Positions 40,602 through 53,009 of a stretch of 64,000 nt of DNA are shown one piece after another. The translations under genes were made by a program, and so were the position numbers. Source of the stretch: Zopfochytrium polystomum (Eukaryota > Chytridiomycota > Chytridiomycetes > Chytridiales > Chytridiaceae); contig JAIVFJ010000136.1 in NCBI GenBank assembly GCA_025765615.1, positions 47,501 through 111,500 of the forward strand, in the 5' to 3' direction. Each line of letters begins with the position of its first letter. Within the stretch, counting starts at the first letter, position 1. The notes beneath the pieces are model-generated. The model saw only the letters and a program-made list of their open reading frames with translations. It was not told where the DNA came from and did no database searches.

Positions 40602-43600
40602 TTATAGAATTCCATTTGAATACCATTGGAAGGCATCATATAACCTTGTAAACATCGAGTTAACACTGCTGTCGACCAGCCTGTCGACTAAATCCCGAAT
40701 TTGCTTTTCCGGGAGCGATAATCCGAATCGTTCCCGAAGACGCAAGCTAACCGGCAAACTGCTGTTGCTTCCCAGGGTGGTAGAGCCTACAGGTGGGACC
40801 GAGGGGGAAGATGGGCTCTCTGCCGAATCCGGCATTGACGCATTTGAGCCAAGGAAACCAAAGAGGGAGTTGGCCGAAGGGGGAACATAAACGGTTGAAG
40901 GTTTTGTCGAAGCTCCGGTGAAGCAGGGGAAGGTCGAGTCTGGTGAAACCGTTTGGAGTTAAAACAGAAGTTCTGGAACTGAAGCAGTTGAAATGCACCG
41001 CACCTTTCTCCATCACCTCGACTAAACCAACAATTACATCCCATCTTCGGCGCACCGCAAGGAACGCGCTTTTGCACAAGTTGCGGTACTCCTTGAACTT
41101 CTCACTGTTCGTGCCACCAAGAATATCGATAAATTCTTGCGGCAGTTTGAAAGGTGCCAGCTCGAATCCCATCGAACCAGGGGAGTTGGATAGCATGAAA
41201 CCGAAATCGATATGAACCTGGTGACCTTCGTGATCTATCAAGATATTTCCATTATGTCTGTATGATATTGGCGACAAAGATAAGCACCGAAGCCGTCCGA
41301 GGAGAAAGCACGTCGCACCTGTCTTTTACTTGAAGCAGGTAGCACACAATTGAGTATCCCGCAAGACTTCGCATAAATGCGTCCTGGGCTTGCTTAAAGC
41401 GATCCGATCCCGGGTGCCCATATTGCTAGATGAAATAAGTTTTCCAAAAAAAAAAACATTTCGGCGACTCACTCGAATGAAATGATCGTACAGGGTGTAG
41501 GCAACCCCCTGCTGATTGAGTTTCCTGCGGTAACCCTCTTTTTTGATTGAGTGGAGAGAAATTGTATTCTGGACTGTTTCAACTAAGCCCCCTTGGTCAG
41601 AAGTTACGAGAATGCGATACCTGCGAACCAGGCGCGCCAGATTAATGAGATGGCAGAACAGCGAACAAAAATTAAACATACGATGAGACCCAAACCGGGA
41701 CATTTTCGTCCTTCCAAATTCTCTGCATTTCCTTAATAACTTGGAGAGCGAGGACTTCTTGACGCAAGTCTGAACCCGACTTTACAATCACAGAGATGAG
41801 TTTCCACGATGGGTGGTGACCGTAAGGAGAAGCTCTCTGGATTCTGGCGCACTTATCATCCCAAAGCTCCTTGAACACCGCGGCTAAAAGGATCTATGAG
41901 CGTGAGGATACCACGCGGATCTAGAACAAACCACTGGGATCGTCTTTATCACGTTCGTCTTTCAAAAGCTCTGAGCCCTCTGGTTGGCGCTCGTCCGCAT
42001 CCGACGAGAGTTCCTGCGTTTGGGGTAACTCATCAATGCCGGCTTCCTTCAAAACAGCGCGTTGCTGCTCGAGGGCTTTCATTCGTTTGCTTTCAAGCAC
42101 TGCCATTTCCTGAACCAATTTGTTGCGGATGACATCGAAACTAGCGTTGATCTTCTGCTGCATCTTCCGGATCGCTGAGGGGGAGTTTGGTGCGCTCGAA
42201 GCTGACGTCGTCGATGAGGTTCTAGGCCCAGGTGCAAGAGACGGTGATGCTGGGCCAGATGCATTTCCCGCTGCACCCGAACTGGCTATCATCAGTTCCC
42301 TCTGTTGCTGTTGGTATAGTTGAGCCAGCATGATTGCAGCAGTTCGCATCTTTTCAGTGAATTCTTCAACCGCCGCAGTTGCGTTAGTCACTTGGGCCGC
42401 TACCGCAGGGCTCAGGGAGGCAAGCTTTAACTCTTGGCTCTTTCTGGGCTCAGAGCTATGCTTAGCACCGTTTCGCCGAATCATCACACGTTGAAAATGC
42501 TGTTCGTCTGCTGTGGTCATACTTTCGTCCAAAGCAGCTTTGTAAGTGGGGGGAGTCCCACTCTCTGCACGCTCTTCATCCCCTAGGGGGCTGTCAGCCG
42601 CAGTATTCGCAGACGCTTCGTCGGCATCCACGTCTTCCTCATCATCTTCGTCTGACCCCTCGGTTTCGTCTCCTTCACTGAATTGACGCTCGAAGTTTTC
42701 GATATCACCTTCCACAAGCTCAAGCATAACCAGGTAGGGGACCTGTCCCGTAGTTTAGACGAAGCGAAAGGATATTGCACAACAATCACTTACGCGATCG
42801 GCAGAGTTCAGAATTACAGCATCTGAGGGGGGAACTCGCACAACCAAATGGTGCTTTTGACCATCGGTTCCACCCTCACACCACATGGGTATACAAACAG
42901 CGGCTGGTAAGTTGTGGTTGAGTACCTCTAGCTCGGCAATAAGAGTTCTCTGCCTCGACGGTTTTGGAACGGTCCGCAATCTGTCGGATATCAGCGACAA
43001 GTGAGTGATAAACTCTAGTTCACGCTCGAAGTATTGCGTTCTATGAGATTGAGTTGCCGGAAGCTCCGACTGAGCCGAGTCGGGTGCAACGTGAAGGAAA
43101 GGTGACGACGGCTCATCCGATGGCGGGGGTAGCAACTTGGATGACGAAGGGGACTTTGCAAAGGCTCGACCATGGCTGAGATCTTCAAAGGAGGGGGCCA
43201 TCCTGCTATTCCTCATTTCCTGTTGGTGCAGCTGGCGCCGAGCAATATCCATGGAAGTAGCGGCATCGTTCGGGGTCAAACGCGGCAAATCAGTCGCCCC
43301 GTCTAGTCCGGAGTCCTGCTGAACGTGAGCAGGACGGACTGGCTCTGTCGAAGCTTCTGTGCTGCCACTCGTTCCTTCGACCGAGTTAGAAGTGGCGACA
43401 GCAGTGGGTTCCACGCGCTTAACCGCATCCAAGGGTACTGCTCGTCGACCTTGCGACATTACCATTGGTTGAGTAGACTGAGCGACGGCTGGAAGGCCAA
43501 CTGCCCCCAAGATCGTTCCAATTCCAACCACGAGTGGGCTTAGTCGACCATAATCTGTCAACGACTTGGCGGACTCCTCATTGGGCAGATCAAAAAGGAT

Positions 43601-44051
43601 GCCTTTGACTTTTTGGTACAAGCGGCGTAGTGTTTTGACCGCAGGGTTGTTGATTGAACCCACGAAATCCGAAGCGTAAGACCGTATTTGCCAAAGCGTC
43701 TTTCAATCGTAACCATCAGTGTTCCCAATGACAACCTATGAAGATCAACTCACAAGGATCGCAAAATGATCTGCCTTCTCGCATTGAAACATGATGAAGT
43801 CTTCCAATGCCGCCGAGTCGGTCGATCGCGAGATCAAGAGGTGTCTTGTGCGAATCGTAAGACTGAATACAATCAATCGTAGGGCTGCGAACTCACATTA
43901 GCTGAGGGAGGAGAAATTCAATTTCTGCTGACGGAAAGCTTTTCATCGCTTCACATATGTGATATTGAATTCCCAGATTGTCATGATGGAGGTACAGGTA
44001 GTGGAGAGCGAGTCTTGTGTCGAAGTCCTCCCTCTGTCCCAAGAAAACCAT
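40602..44051 (-). CDS. PIK1: Phosphatidylinositol 4-kinase beta / Pik1-type
   Basis: Golgi lipid kinase making PtdIns4P. Nine exons in phase: 44051-43897, 43862-43754, 43699-42794, 42742-41932, 41883-41682, 41620-41473, 41425-41319, 41257-41004 and 40939-40602, at least 1009 residues. The lipid kinase unique region is near the N-terminus (FDTRLALHYLYLHHDNLGIQ, EIEFLLPQL, FIMFQCEKADHFAIL). A long disordered middle (about residues 110-270 and 380-600) is Ser/Glu/Ala-rich. The kinase domain shows SVIVKSGSDLRQEVLALQ (ATP-binding Lys), KDRHNGNILID (catalytic loop), HIDFGFMLSNSPGSMGFE (activation loop), RLYDAFQWYSNGIL at the C-terminus. The start is uncertain: the frame continues upstream to an acceptor near 44123, so further 5' exons may exist. 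Confidence 0.92.
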
Positions 44052-45541
44052 CGAATCAGCAGTGGATCGAATGTAGAGAAGGTTATCAAAGCCAAATCCG
44101 CTTGTCCGTGGACCTGGGCCGTGTTCGCACGAAGCAGTCTAACGTGCTTCCCGTACAGGGTTCCTTGAGCGGGTCCATGGACAGCGCGCTTCGTCGTGAC
44201 CACCAATTTCGGCACGACCCGAGTCGATCCTCCGTTCCTCTCGCCGCTGTCCCTCGCTCCACATAAGCACGGCTTTCCACGCCCTCTCCCCTCTCTCTTT
44301 CTCTATCTTTCACTATCTCTTCCCTCTCTCTTCCCTCTCTCTCTCCATTATCATCGTTGTTGTCGTCGTCGTCGTTTCTCCTCATCGCTCGCTCGCTCGC
44401 TCGCTCTGCCCGCCCCGCTCACCCGCACTAGTCGAAGGACAGACAGAGAGGACATTTTGGCGCTTTTTGCGTTTCCTGTTCGTCCGCCTCCGGATCTGCA
44501 AATTTTGTCCCCAGTCGGTCTGTCTGTCTCCCTCCCTCTCTCGCTCACACTTCCTCTCCAACCCTCCCATCCTCACCCCCGCCCGGATGCGATGCCGCCC
44601 ATGCAGAAAATCGCACGCGCACGCGCGCCGAGTCCATCATGATTGAAATCGGGTATCGTTGGCGTAGCCACAACAACATGCCCGCATAGTCTGTTGGCGC
44701 CCTAATGAGCTATCGCCTGTTCTTCAAAGTATTTATAAGCGACAATAATAACGATCGTTTGCTCGGTGGTCGATATGCCATGTAGCATTCATGGAAGAAG
44801 AATAGTCGTCGCTCTTCTGCACGAATGAATGTCATCAGCCGTTAGAGGAAGCAGGATCCCTGGACTGATTTCACAAATCGTTTCAAGCTTGGGCTGGCGT
44901 GACGCATTCCCCAGCGCTTGTCGCGGCCCTCCTCCTCCGAAAGAGCATACCGCATACTCTTATCGGCCCACTGGAAAGCTGCTAGACTCAAATTTGGACT
45001 CCCGGCTCCCAATGTACCATGGCAGCTCCACTAATTCTTTTTCACCATCACCCAACCTTTGGATTCAATTGTTTCCATAGAACTCCGGCTTAACCTCCAT
45101 GGGCGGAGTTAGGTAAAAAGTGGGGCTGTGATGATTACCTATAATCGCCACTGCCGCAAGATCCTTTCCCCCAAAGATATTGAAGAAGCCGGACTTCTGG
45201 CTCCAAAAATTTACTTGAATAGTAAAGTCTTTCGTCAGCCCAAAGCTCCAAGGAGATTGGAATTTCCATTCCCCTGTTGTTCTCGTAAGGTCTCCTCAAA
45301 GGTCAAATCAGAGTCCAAAATTACAGTCTACTTGCGGCGGGTGACTGTCCCGAATGACGAAAGATGGTCAGGACTCAGCATTCTTGATAGGCCAATGCAC
45401 AACCATCGAATGGTCGAATGGTGGACAACAATGCTGTTATGCCACCGATGCAAACACCCTTTTTTAACCAACTCCGTTTTGGGCAAAGACAAAATGTGTT
45501 AACCGTCAAGCTCAAAAAAAAAAATATATATATATATATAA
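44052..45541. other. Spacer upstream of PI4K and left of the Harbinger insertion
   Basis: CT-rich runs at 44285-44350, (GCTC)n at 44387-44406, and A/TA-rich sequence at about 45514-45541 forming the transposon target. An unbroken plus frame at 45128-45502 (124 codons, with Cys and aromatic residues) matches no family I recognise and may be an ancient relic. No other gene is seen. Confidence 0.45.
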
Positions 45542-45557
45542 GGCCTCGCTCGGCGCC
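45542..45557 (+). repeat. Harbinger left terminal inverted repeat
   Basis: GGCCTCGCTCGGCGCC, preceded by TAA. It is an exact inverse of 48876-48891. Confidence 0.92.
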
Positions 45558-45713
45558 AAAAAAATATCAAGGCGTGATTCTGAACCAAAATTTTGTCCTT
45601 CCCGATTCAGTTTCTGTTTCTCTCCATATTATCGCAGATCGCATCTGAATGATGATTCAACCTGTGTACAAGGTCTCTGCCTTGATTGAGATTTGGTTTC
45701 TGTTTTTGCCAAA

Positions 45714-47148
45714 ATGGGAGGGAAAGCATCTGCCAAGAAGCCGCCAAAGCGGACAGCCCATCCTCCCCAAACTGCTGCACCAACAGATTTCTCACCAGAC
45801 GTACCAGCGTCCGAGTCGTCCATCTCCATCACTGCAACTACCCTCAGCGACGATGCCTTCAGCGACAATGGAGAGAAAACCGATCGCCCTTTGCATGAGC
45901 AAATGACCTGGACACGTGAAAGAGCTTCCTTTCTGTTGAAGACGTTGCAGCACCTGGCGAAGAAAGGAAAACGGGCTGGGGGAAGTTTGAAGCCGGAGGC
46001 CTGGAAGAAAGCACAGGCGTCGTTCATCCGTCGATTTAAGATGGCAGTGGCCATTCAGCCGCTTAAGTCTCGGTACTATGTTGAGAAGAGGAGGTGAGCT
46101 GTTTGACTGAGTTCATCAACTTGCGACCTGGGACCCGTCGATCTCATTGTATGCTTTGCTTCAGGTGGGAGGCAATCCAGAAGATGAAGGGTTTGAGTGG
46201 GTGGGGCTGGAGTGAGCAGTCTTTCAAACCTTTGGTCGACGACGTCGTTTTCGACGCATTCGTAGCGGTGGGTATTCCTAGATTTGCCCTCTTGTTCGTC
46301 CTTCTCATTGGCTTTTCTTCTGATTGCATACCTTTTACTCTTCTCAGGCTCAACCAAAAGGCTCCCGTCCGATGTACAAAGACCTAAGGGCTCTTGGTTG
46401 CCCTGACTATCCCGTGCTGAAGTCGATATTTGAAAAGACTGCTGCAAGTGGACGTTTTGCAAAAAGCTCTTCGGCAAAGAGGGCATCTTCAGCACGCAGT
46501 CAAACTGCAAACGAGGTGGAAGCTGATGCCAGTGGATTGTCAGAGGCTCTAACAGACGACACGCTTTCTTTGAACGAAGAGGGCAACAGCAATGACAATG
46601 ACAGCAGTGAGGACGAGACTGCTGACGAAATTCCGTTTGCTCTCAACACTGATCGAACAACACCCTCAGCAGCATCGACTTCGCCATCACCTGCACCAGC
46701 TCTAGCAACCGGGGTCTCACAGAAACAAAGAGCTGCGTCGCCTGACGAGTCCATTGGTGTTGGGATGCGGCCAAAGCGATCACATGCCAAAGGCCAAGGA
46801 TCGGCTTCACAAGCAACTATCGCATGGCAGGGCTCACTTGACAAGTTGGGACAATCCATCGCTGACCTAGCTGCAAACCCTATCCCTGCTCCTCCACCCT
46901 TACCCCCCATGCCACCCTCGGCAGCAGTGATGCGGATGAACAACATCATGCAAGCTGGCGGTCTGCTCAATTCTCTGGTTCGATCAGATGATGTCGACCC
47001 TCTGAATGAGTTCCTTCGTATGGAAGACATTTTTGTTGCTAGTGAGATTTTTGCGAGTAACCCAGTAAATGCCGACTTGTTTCTCTCGTTCCAAGATGAT
47101 CGTGTTCGCGTGGGCTTCATCAAGCACTTGGTGAAGCAAAAGCATTGA
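45714..47148 (+). CDS. Harbinger Myb/SANT-like DNA-binding protein
   Basis: Second protein of the transposon, expected to bring the transposase to the nucleus and to bind subterminal DNA. Exons 45714-46093, 46165-46267 and 46348-47148, in phase, 427 residues. The Myb/SANT-like domain of the Myb_DNA-bind_3 type lies at about residues 62-165: MTWTRERASFLLKTL, FKMAVAIQPLKSRYYVEKRRW, GLSGWGWSEQSFKPLVDD and YKDLRALGCPDYPVLKSIFE. A Ser/Glu/Pro-rich linker follows, then a C-terminal part ending in basic residues. The start ATG is followed by a basic Lys-rich stretch (GGKASAKKPPKR) that could act as a nuclear signal. Convergent with the transposase gene. Confidence 0.85.
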
Positions 47149-47184
47149 AGTCATGGAGCTTTTTATTGATCAATAAAACTGGTC

Positions 47185-48519
47185 TCAACGCAAAGCACGA
47201 AAAGCGACATAATCATTCCACATCTGCATGGCTATCTTGTCGCGAAAAGCCCCAGCCCCTCGGTCATCTGCCACACCTGTGTCATCATCTGGTGAATCCG
47301 ACAATTCGTCATCAACAGAATCGTCGAAGCTATCAGACTTTCCCTCCTCCCGAATGAAGTTGAACAAAATTGCAAGCGCAGTAACCAAATCCACTTGCAC
47401 TTCGATTGGGAAAGGCTTCATGTTGGAGAGCATAGGAAAGCGTTTCTTCAAGGCTCCAAAGATCCTCTCAATGACGTTTCTTGCAGAAGCATGGCGGAGG
47501 TTGAACAGCTCCTTTGGACCTGAAGGCCTGTGGGCGGTCGAGAACATTTAGTGAGAAAATAATGTGTGCCGGAGGTGAATGGGGAGAGGATCGCAGAAGA
47601 GAAATGCAAAGAAGCAGAAGCAACACACCTCAAGTTTCCTTGTGCAAATTCTTTCAAGTGGTAACGGACACCTCGATATGGAACGAGAAACTGGCTGGAC
47701 AGCGCGTAGCCAGCATCAGCTAAGTAGTATTTTCCTGGAGGGACAGAAAACCCCAATTCCAACGCGTTTGAAAGGACCTTTTCGAGACTGTTCAGATGAT
47801 CGTGCAATTCATCAACAACAGTACCTTACTGTCATGAGCGCTTCCCTCCCATCCAGCCAGTATGTACTGAAATCGCATGTCAAAGCCGCAGACAGCGAGT
47901 ACATTCTGGCTGAGTGTACCCTTCCGATTCCGCCAAGCAATTGATTGAGTTTCCAGAACGGCCGCAGAGATGTGTGATCCGTCGATCGCACCTGAGGAAA
48001 GGGTTGGATTAAAAGGCAGATCATGACACAGTCAAACCAATGCAATCTTTGAAGTATGGGTAAAGTTTGCGATCTCGGCGGATCTCAGTAGGGGTAGTGG
48101 ATCTGACTCCAACGACAGGAAGTTTCAAGTAGCGTTTCTTCAGCGAAACAAGCGCACGGATGACGCCCTTGAAGGAACGACTGACAGTGTCAGCACTTCG
48201 CTGGAAGCGCTCGCGGACAATCCTCGACGAAACGTTTCCAGAGCAAGTGTAAAGGAAAATCGCGAGCTGTTCATCGTGGGACATGTAACGAGTACTTGGG
48301 AGCTTCCCTGTCGCCACGAGAAGCTTTGTGAGACGGCTGTGACCATGGGTGGATCGCAGAGATTGGATCAGAGCGGGACAGGAACGACCTCAATGAGGTG
48401 AATGGGACTTAACTCAAACGTTTCTATGTCCATGCGAAGAGCATTGTGAATGCGATCCTTATGCCCCCTGCGAAGCTCGTCCAACCAGTCTTGACCACGC
48501 AACTTGGACGTGCATACAG
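47185..48519 (-). CDS. Harbinger DDE transposase (DDE_Tnp_4)
   Basis: Catalyses cut-and-paste transposition. Exons 48519-48414, 48336-48038, 47991-47825, 47777-47629 and 47527-47185 join in phase. Motifs: TRYMSHDEQLAIFLYTC and SRIVRERFQRSADTVSRSF (helix-turn-helix region), then the DDE triad as AIDGSHI (first Asp), YYLADAGYAL (second Asp) and ARNVIERIFGALKKRFP (Glu). The segment GWEGSAHDSKVLSNAL is reached only by removing a 47-nt intron (47824-47778), which restores the family pattern. The acidic C-terminal tail (DDSVDDELSDSPDDD) is typical. The start codon is not resolved: either the ATG at 48433 or an upstream exon spliced at 48519. Confidence 0.88.
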
Positions 48520-48532
48520 CTGTCTTGTGATC

Positions 48533-48891
48533 GGAGATCGGTGCAGAGCGGGCAGTCAAAACAACGGTCAAATGTCCCAAACCAAAGGCGAAATACAGGT
48601 CCCGACCTGTTTTTCGATTCTGGCCTTTTTGCGGGAAGAAAAACGGCGGGGCCGAGCAGTTCATGCACGGCTCGGTCACCTGCCCGATTTGGATCTGGCG
48701 CCGAGCATTTTTTCCAATTTTCCTGTTTTTTATCTGGATCCACTCAGCGCCGAGCAGACTGGAGCAAAAGTGGCAAACAGAATCCGGCGCCGAGCGACCC
48801 GTGCGGGAAAGAGTGAATTGTAGCGGCCGAGAGACAAATCGCGATACAATACAGTTTTTCATTTAGGAGATTTTCGGCGCCGAGCGAGGCC
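48533..48891 (-). repeat. Harbinger right terminus with subterminal GGCGCCGAGC repeats
   Basis: Besides the right TIR (48876-48891), copies of the TIR core (G)GCGCCGAGC recur at about 48697-48706, 48747-48755 and 48786-48795, with looser versions at 48649-48657 and 48823-48831 and an inverted GGCTCGG at 48669. These are candidate binding sites for the transposon proteins. The left end shows only the terminal copy. Confidence 0.8.
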
Positions 48892-49596
48892 TAATATATT
48901 AGGTGTGTCATGTTCATTAAAACTTAACCCTCTTTGTGAGGAAAAATAGTCCAATTCTTCCTAGTACGCTGCGCTTGAGTGGGAATCTAAGCAACCTGCC
49001 CACACATTGTGACGAAATCAAGCGTCCAGCCATTCGCTTAGAATGAGGCATAATGCCAAAGAAATATTAAGTTGGCTTCACCATACAAGATCTCTCTCAA
49101 TCTGCTGCTCGCTCCTTTGGAAACCTTCGTCCGTCTGCCTGTATCTATCTTGGTCTGACAGATTTGTGTGCTGTCGCGTTTTGGCAGATCCAAATTAAAT
49201 GCGCCGCTTATGAAGATCAGCTAGCCTGTATACTTTTTTTTTGATAGGTGAAAGGTGATGGGTGCTCATCAAAGCCAAGAGGAACAACGAGTGGAAGAGG
49301 ACGGAGGAATGAAAGAGGAACAGAAAGTTGAACAACAAGAAGGGAAAGGTAATAAAAAAGAGGGGGAAGAAGAGAAAGAACGAGAGGAGGAATTGTTAAC
49401 GAGTCTTTGGGGCAGGAATGCATAGTAGTAAATAAGAAAAACTGAAGAGTGGAAGGCGAAGAGAGACGAAAAGAACCGATCTACGCCATCAGGAACCATC
49501 CAAGTGAGAATGGAAATAAAAGGTAAAGAGGATAAAGATGCTTGCCGTTGATGATCCAACGAATTACTGAGTTTGGAACGGAGAATGATTCCCGCT
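48892..49596. other. Spacer right of the Harbinger element
   Basis: About 700 bp with A/G-rich sequence at 49280-49400. It includes the 3' flank of the DUF2470 gene. No gene is seen. Confidence 0.5.
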
Positions 49597-50734
49597 TTAT
49601 TCATCCCTCGGCTTTAGGATCTTGTCGGCATTTTTAATCTTTGTCAGCCCACCATCAAGGACACCCTCCGGAATGCCAAACGTCACTGGGTCCCGGTACA
49701 TTGCGTGTCTCACGGCAACTTTCAAACAGTTTTGAAGACTAGGCGTACCGAAAAGGACGATTATCAAAGGCCACAACAGCACAGTGTGGACGGGCATTCG
49801 AGCGTACAGGCACAAGCCGATGCCAACAACGGCCTCGATCGAGTGAAGGATAACCCAGGCGGTCAGCATTCTCTGGAGCACGTCCATCCCGACAATTTTT
49901 CGGAACGTTGCTACCTCGGGTGGAAGGAGAGCGGCGTCGAGAAAGATCACAATGTACGCCGCAACCCAGGCGCCAGCGGTCGCGCCAATGATCCATGCCT
50001 TGGGGAGGTGGACGTTTGGCGGGGTCTTGGTTCCCGGCGCTTTATAGTTCCTGTCAATGTCCTGAGAAACAGGGAGTGGGGGAAGGCTGTCAGTCGATCG
50101 TGCCCGGCTCCCGTTCCAACTATCCTTCCCCTCCTAACAGAGAACAAAGACGGCCGATCAAACAAACCAGGTTGAGCATCTTGTACGCCTCGTTTTCCAT
50201 GTCCTTCAGTTTCATTTCAGCGTCCTCCACGGAGCTTGCCGGCTGCTTGAACTGAATGCGCAACTCGTGGCGAGTGGCCGGATCGGAAAAGACTGTGTAT
50301 TCCATGTCGAAGCCTGATTGCGGTACACAGATCGGTTCAAAGGTAACCAATGACAAAGAAAGCAACCAACCTGCCAGATCGACCGAGACGATGCGCGCCT
50401 TGTCTGCAGATGCGATACTCCCCCAATAGCGAACATAGTTGACCTGCATAGGTGGTAGTTAGTGAGTTGGTGCATCGTTGCAAGTTCTTTGTCGGTCTCG
50501 CGCTGACTCTCTCTGTGGTACTCACACACGCGCGCGCACCGACGCACGACACAGGCACGCGCGGCTCACACACTGCACGCACACACACACAGCCACTCTC
50601 TCAGCTCTCTCGGCACGCACCACAGCCTCGGGGTTCTTGGTGTTGAGCGAGGCGCAGATCTCCCTCGAGGTATTGGGCGGGATCTCGGCCGCCCCACTGC
50701 TGCTGCTGTTGTTGCCGTGTTTCCGATTTCGCAT
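49597..50734 (-). CDS. DUF2470-domain integral membrane protein
   Basis: Exons 50734-50621, 50443-50371, 50313-50168 and 50061-49597, in phase, 265 residues. The N-terminal part (SREICASLNTKNPEAVVNYV, YWGSIASADKARIVSVDLAG, FDMEYTVFSDP, ELRIQFKQPASSVEDAEMKL) follows the DUF2470 pattern found in haem- and flavin-associated proteins. The C-terminal half has three or four hydrophobic spans (AWIIGATAGAWVAAYIVIFL, ILHSIEAVVGIGLCLYA, VLLWPLIIVLFGTPSLQ) separated by short loops, the DUF4499-like arrangement seen in fungal membrane proteins. Function is unknown; haem or redox-related binding at the soluble domain is only a guess from the domain family. The short intron before exon 2 contains CA repeats. 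Confidence 0.75.
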
Positions 50735-51118
50735 TTGGGTGGGTCTTCCGCTTTTTTTTTCTTGTTCCTTTTCTTTCGTGACAAACGGATCTGTGTGAGA
50801 CGTTTTTGAGCCGGCGGATACTCGCTCCCTCGCTCCGCTAAGCGCGCAGTCGCGAAGTAGAAGGAAACCTGCCTTTCTGCTGTGCAGATCCCCTTCGCGG
50901 ATATCACGCACCCTTCGCCAATACCCCTTGTACAACATACACACACGATGACTTGATTAGTTAGGTCCAGCGCATTATGCTCAGCGAGCGCGCTGAACAG
51001 CACTGGCACTACCAAAAACCACCATTTTATAAATAAAGATTCCATCCTGGTGGTGGTGATATGCGGTAGAACTAGTCGCGAGAGGCTTCCTTGTTGTGTG
51101 TTTATGAGGATCACTTCA
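50735..51118. other. Divergent promoter region
   Basis: 384 bp between the DUF2470 gene and the methyltransferase, with a T-run near 50752. It holds both promoters; no gene is recognised. Confidence 0.5.
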
Positions 51119-52918
51119 ATGACAAGGCAGAATCTCCGGCTCCCGCCTGCCTTCTCCAACGTCGAGAGCCTGGTCGACCACGCGGTCCGCTTCCTTGCCC
51201 CTTACGAGTGGCTGTTTAGTTGAGTCAACAGCGCGAGAGGAGGACAAGAAAGAGTAGAGAGCGAGGGAGAGAAAAAGAGAGAGAGAGAGAGAGAGAGCGA
51301 GCGTGTGTATATGTGTGGTTGTGTGTGTGTGCGAGAGGGCGAGGGCGAGATAGAAAGAGGAAGACGAACGGAAGGGCTTCGCCCAACCCTGCCACCTTGG
51401 CTCAATTCTTGTAAAACCCAACAAGGTGCCCATGCATACGACGTACTGACCCAAGACGTGTTCCGGAATCATTGGCCGGAGGAGTGGAGACCGATTGCGG
51501 AACCCACCTCGTTCAACCTCGACAATCTCGTTGCCCTGGTCCAAGGCGGCCCAATACCTGTAAATGTCCTTTTCACTTTAAAGGTTTGCTACTCCACGTA
51601 TTCGTTAATGCTTTCTCTGTGTACGCATGGCAGAAACATTGGCCGGACTCCCTACAGCAGTTTATATCCACAGCAAGATCTCTCACCCTCCCAAGAAACG
51701 TTGATTCATCCGACTTTGGGTTGGAAACACCATTTCCGCAAGACACAGAAGATGAAGAGGTATTTCCAACCACGCCGACCGAACATATTGAAACGGGCTG
51801 TTCGTTTGGCAGTCGGAAGCGTTGCGTCTGGCGGAGATGAACCGCAAAAAGTTTCACGAAGTCCGTCGGTTTGCAGACATCGTATTGGCGCAGGCCAGAG
51901 CCTCAGGCATCACGAAGATCGTCGACGTTGGAGCGGGCCAAGGTTACCTCACTCACAGGTTGGCGGCTCATTACCCATGTGTTGCCCTCGACCATTCGGA
52001 AACACAGGCCGCTGGCTCCAAAGCTCGGAACGACCGGCTCGGACGGCGACGGCCGGCCGCGGACGACGCGCGCCCAAACATTGCGTACAAGGTGTTGGAG
52101 GTCAATGAAAGCGCACTTTTGGATGTGATCAACGACATTGCCGCAGAGGGAGACGGAAGCGATAAGCTGATGCTGGTCGGCTTGCATGCGTGCGGGGACC
52201 TGTCGGCGTCCGTCATGCTCAAGTCTTTTGTCAGCTCGGGGTACGTGCAATCATTGGCGGTTGTTCCCTGCTGCTATAATCTCCTTACCGAGGCAAACGG
52301 GGATGAATCTGCAGGTAATCAGTCACTTTGAGTCGCCTGTCGCCCGCTGAACACTTCCCGTAAGGCTTTCCCCTCAGTTCTCTCGTGCGACGACTTGTTC
52401 GCGAACAAAACTTGCGCTTTGGCCACACGGGCCGGAACCTGGGGTGCCAAACGTATGCTGGATTTGAGCGGGCAGAAGTGGTGCCCGTTCTGTCTGGCCT
52501 GGTGAAGCGTTGCGTCCTGGACTCCATTCTGACGGACGCAGGGGTGGAATCAAGCGAAGGAGGCGCGCCGGCCGCGCGGCGAAAGTTCCGGCTCGGGCGG
52601 TTGGACCCACAAGCGTACAGCGGGACCATCCTGGATTATTTAACGGCCGCCACGAAGCGGATGAAGCTCGAAGATCGGCTCGGCGCGGAAGCGCTTTCAA
52701 CGATGCTTGGCGCTGGGAAGTACCGAAATTGCGAAAGGGAGCTTCTTTCGGTGTTTGCGGTGCGAAACATTCTCTCGCAGGTCATTGAGACGCTGCTCCT
52801 CGCCGACCGGTATCTTTTCCTGCAAGCTGAGGGCTCGGTGAGCAGCTGCGCTCTTCTCAATCTGTTCGACGCCACAAAGTCTCCGCGGAACATGGTGCTG
52901 ATGGGCACAAAGCGATGA
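51119..52918 (+). CDS. METTL25-family SAM-dependent methyltransferase
   Basis: Exons 51119-51218, 51426-51559, 51634-51759, 51813-52314 and 52365-52918, in phase, 471 residues. The N-terminal helical part (VRFLAPYEW, HWPEEW, KHWPDSLQQF) fits the family. The methyltransferase core shows motif I as KIVDVGAGQGYLTHRLA, an acidic position in CVALDHSE, then MLVGLHACGDLSASVML and LAVVPCCYNLL, the signature of Methyltransf_32/METTL25 proteins. The family includes enzymes recently linked to ribosomal protein methylation, but the substrate here is unknown. Exon 1 was chosen because it supplies an ATG and joins in phase across an intron carrying GA and GT repeats; that first exon is less certain than the rest. 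Confidence 0.85.
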
Positions 52919-52975
52919 TTTATTTCAACGCGTGCACGCAATCTATCGTCACCTGCAACCTTTGCCCCACACTTC

Positions 52976-53009
<34 letters not shown>

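Larger units (their letters stand above)
45542..48891. mobile_element. Complete PIF/Harbinger DNA transposon
   Basis: A 3350-bp element with 16-bp perfect terminal inverted repeats GGCCTCGCTCGGCGCC, flanked by the trinucleotide TAA at 45539-45541 and 48892-48894, the TWA target duplication typical of PIF/Harbinger. It carries the two genes this superfamily uses: a Myb/SANT-like DNA-binding protein on plus (45714-47148) and a DDE transposase on minus (47185 to about 48519), converging with only 36 bp between stops. Both frames can be spliced without disruption. It inserted in a TA-rich tract between PI4K and the DUF2470 gene. The intact ends and genes suggest a recent, possibly active copy. 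Confidence 0.92.
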
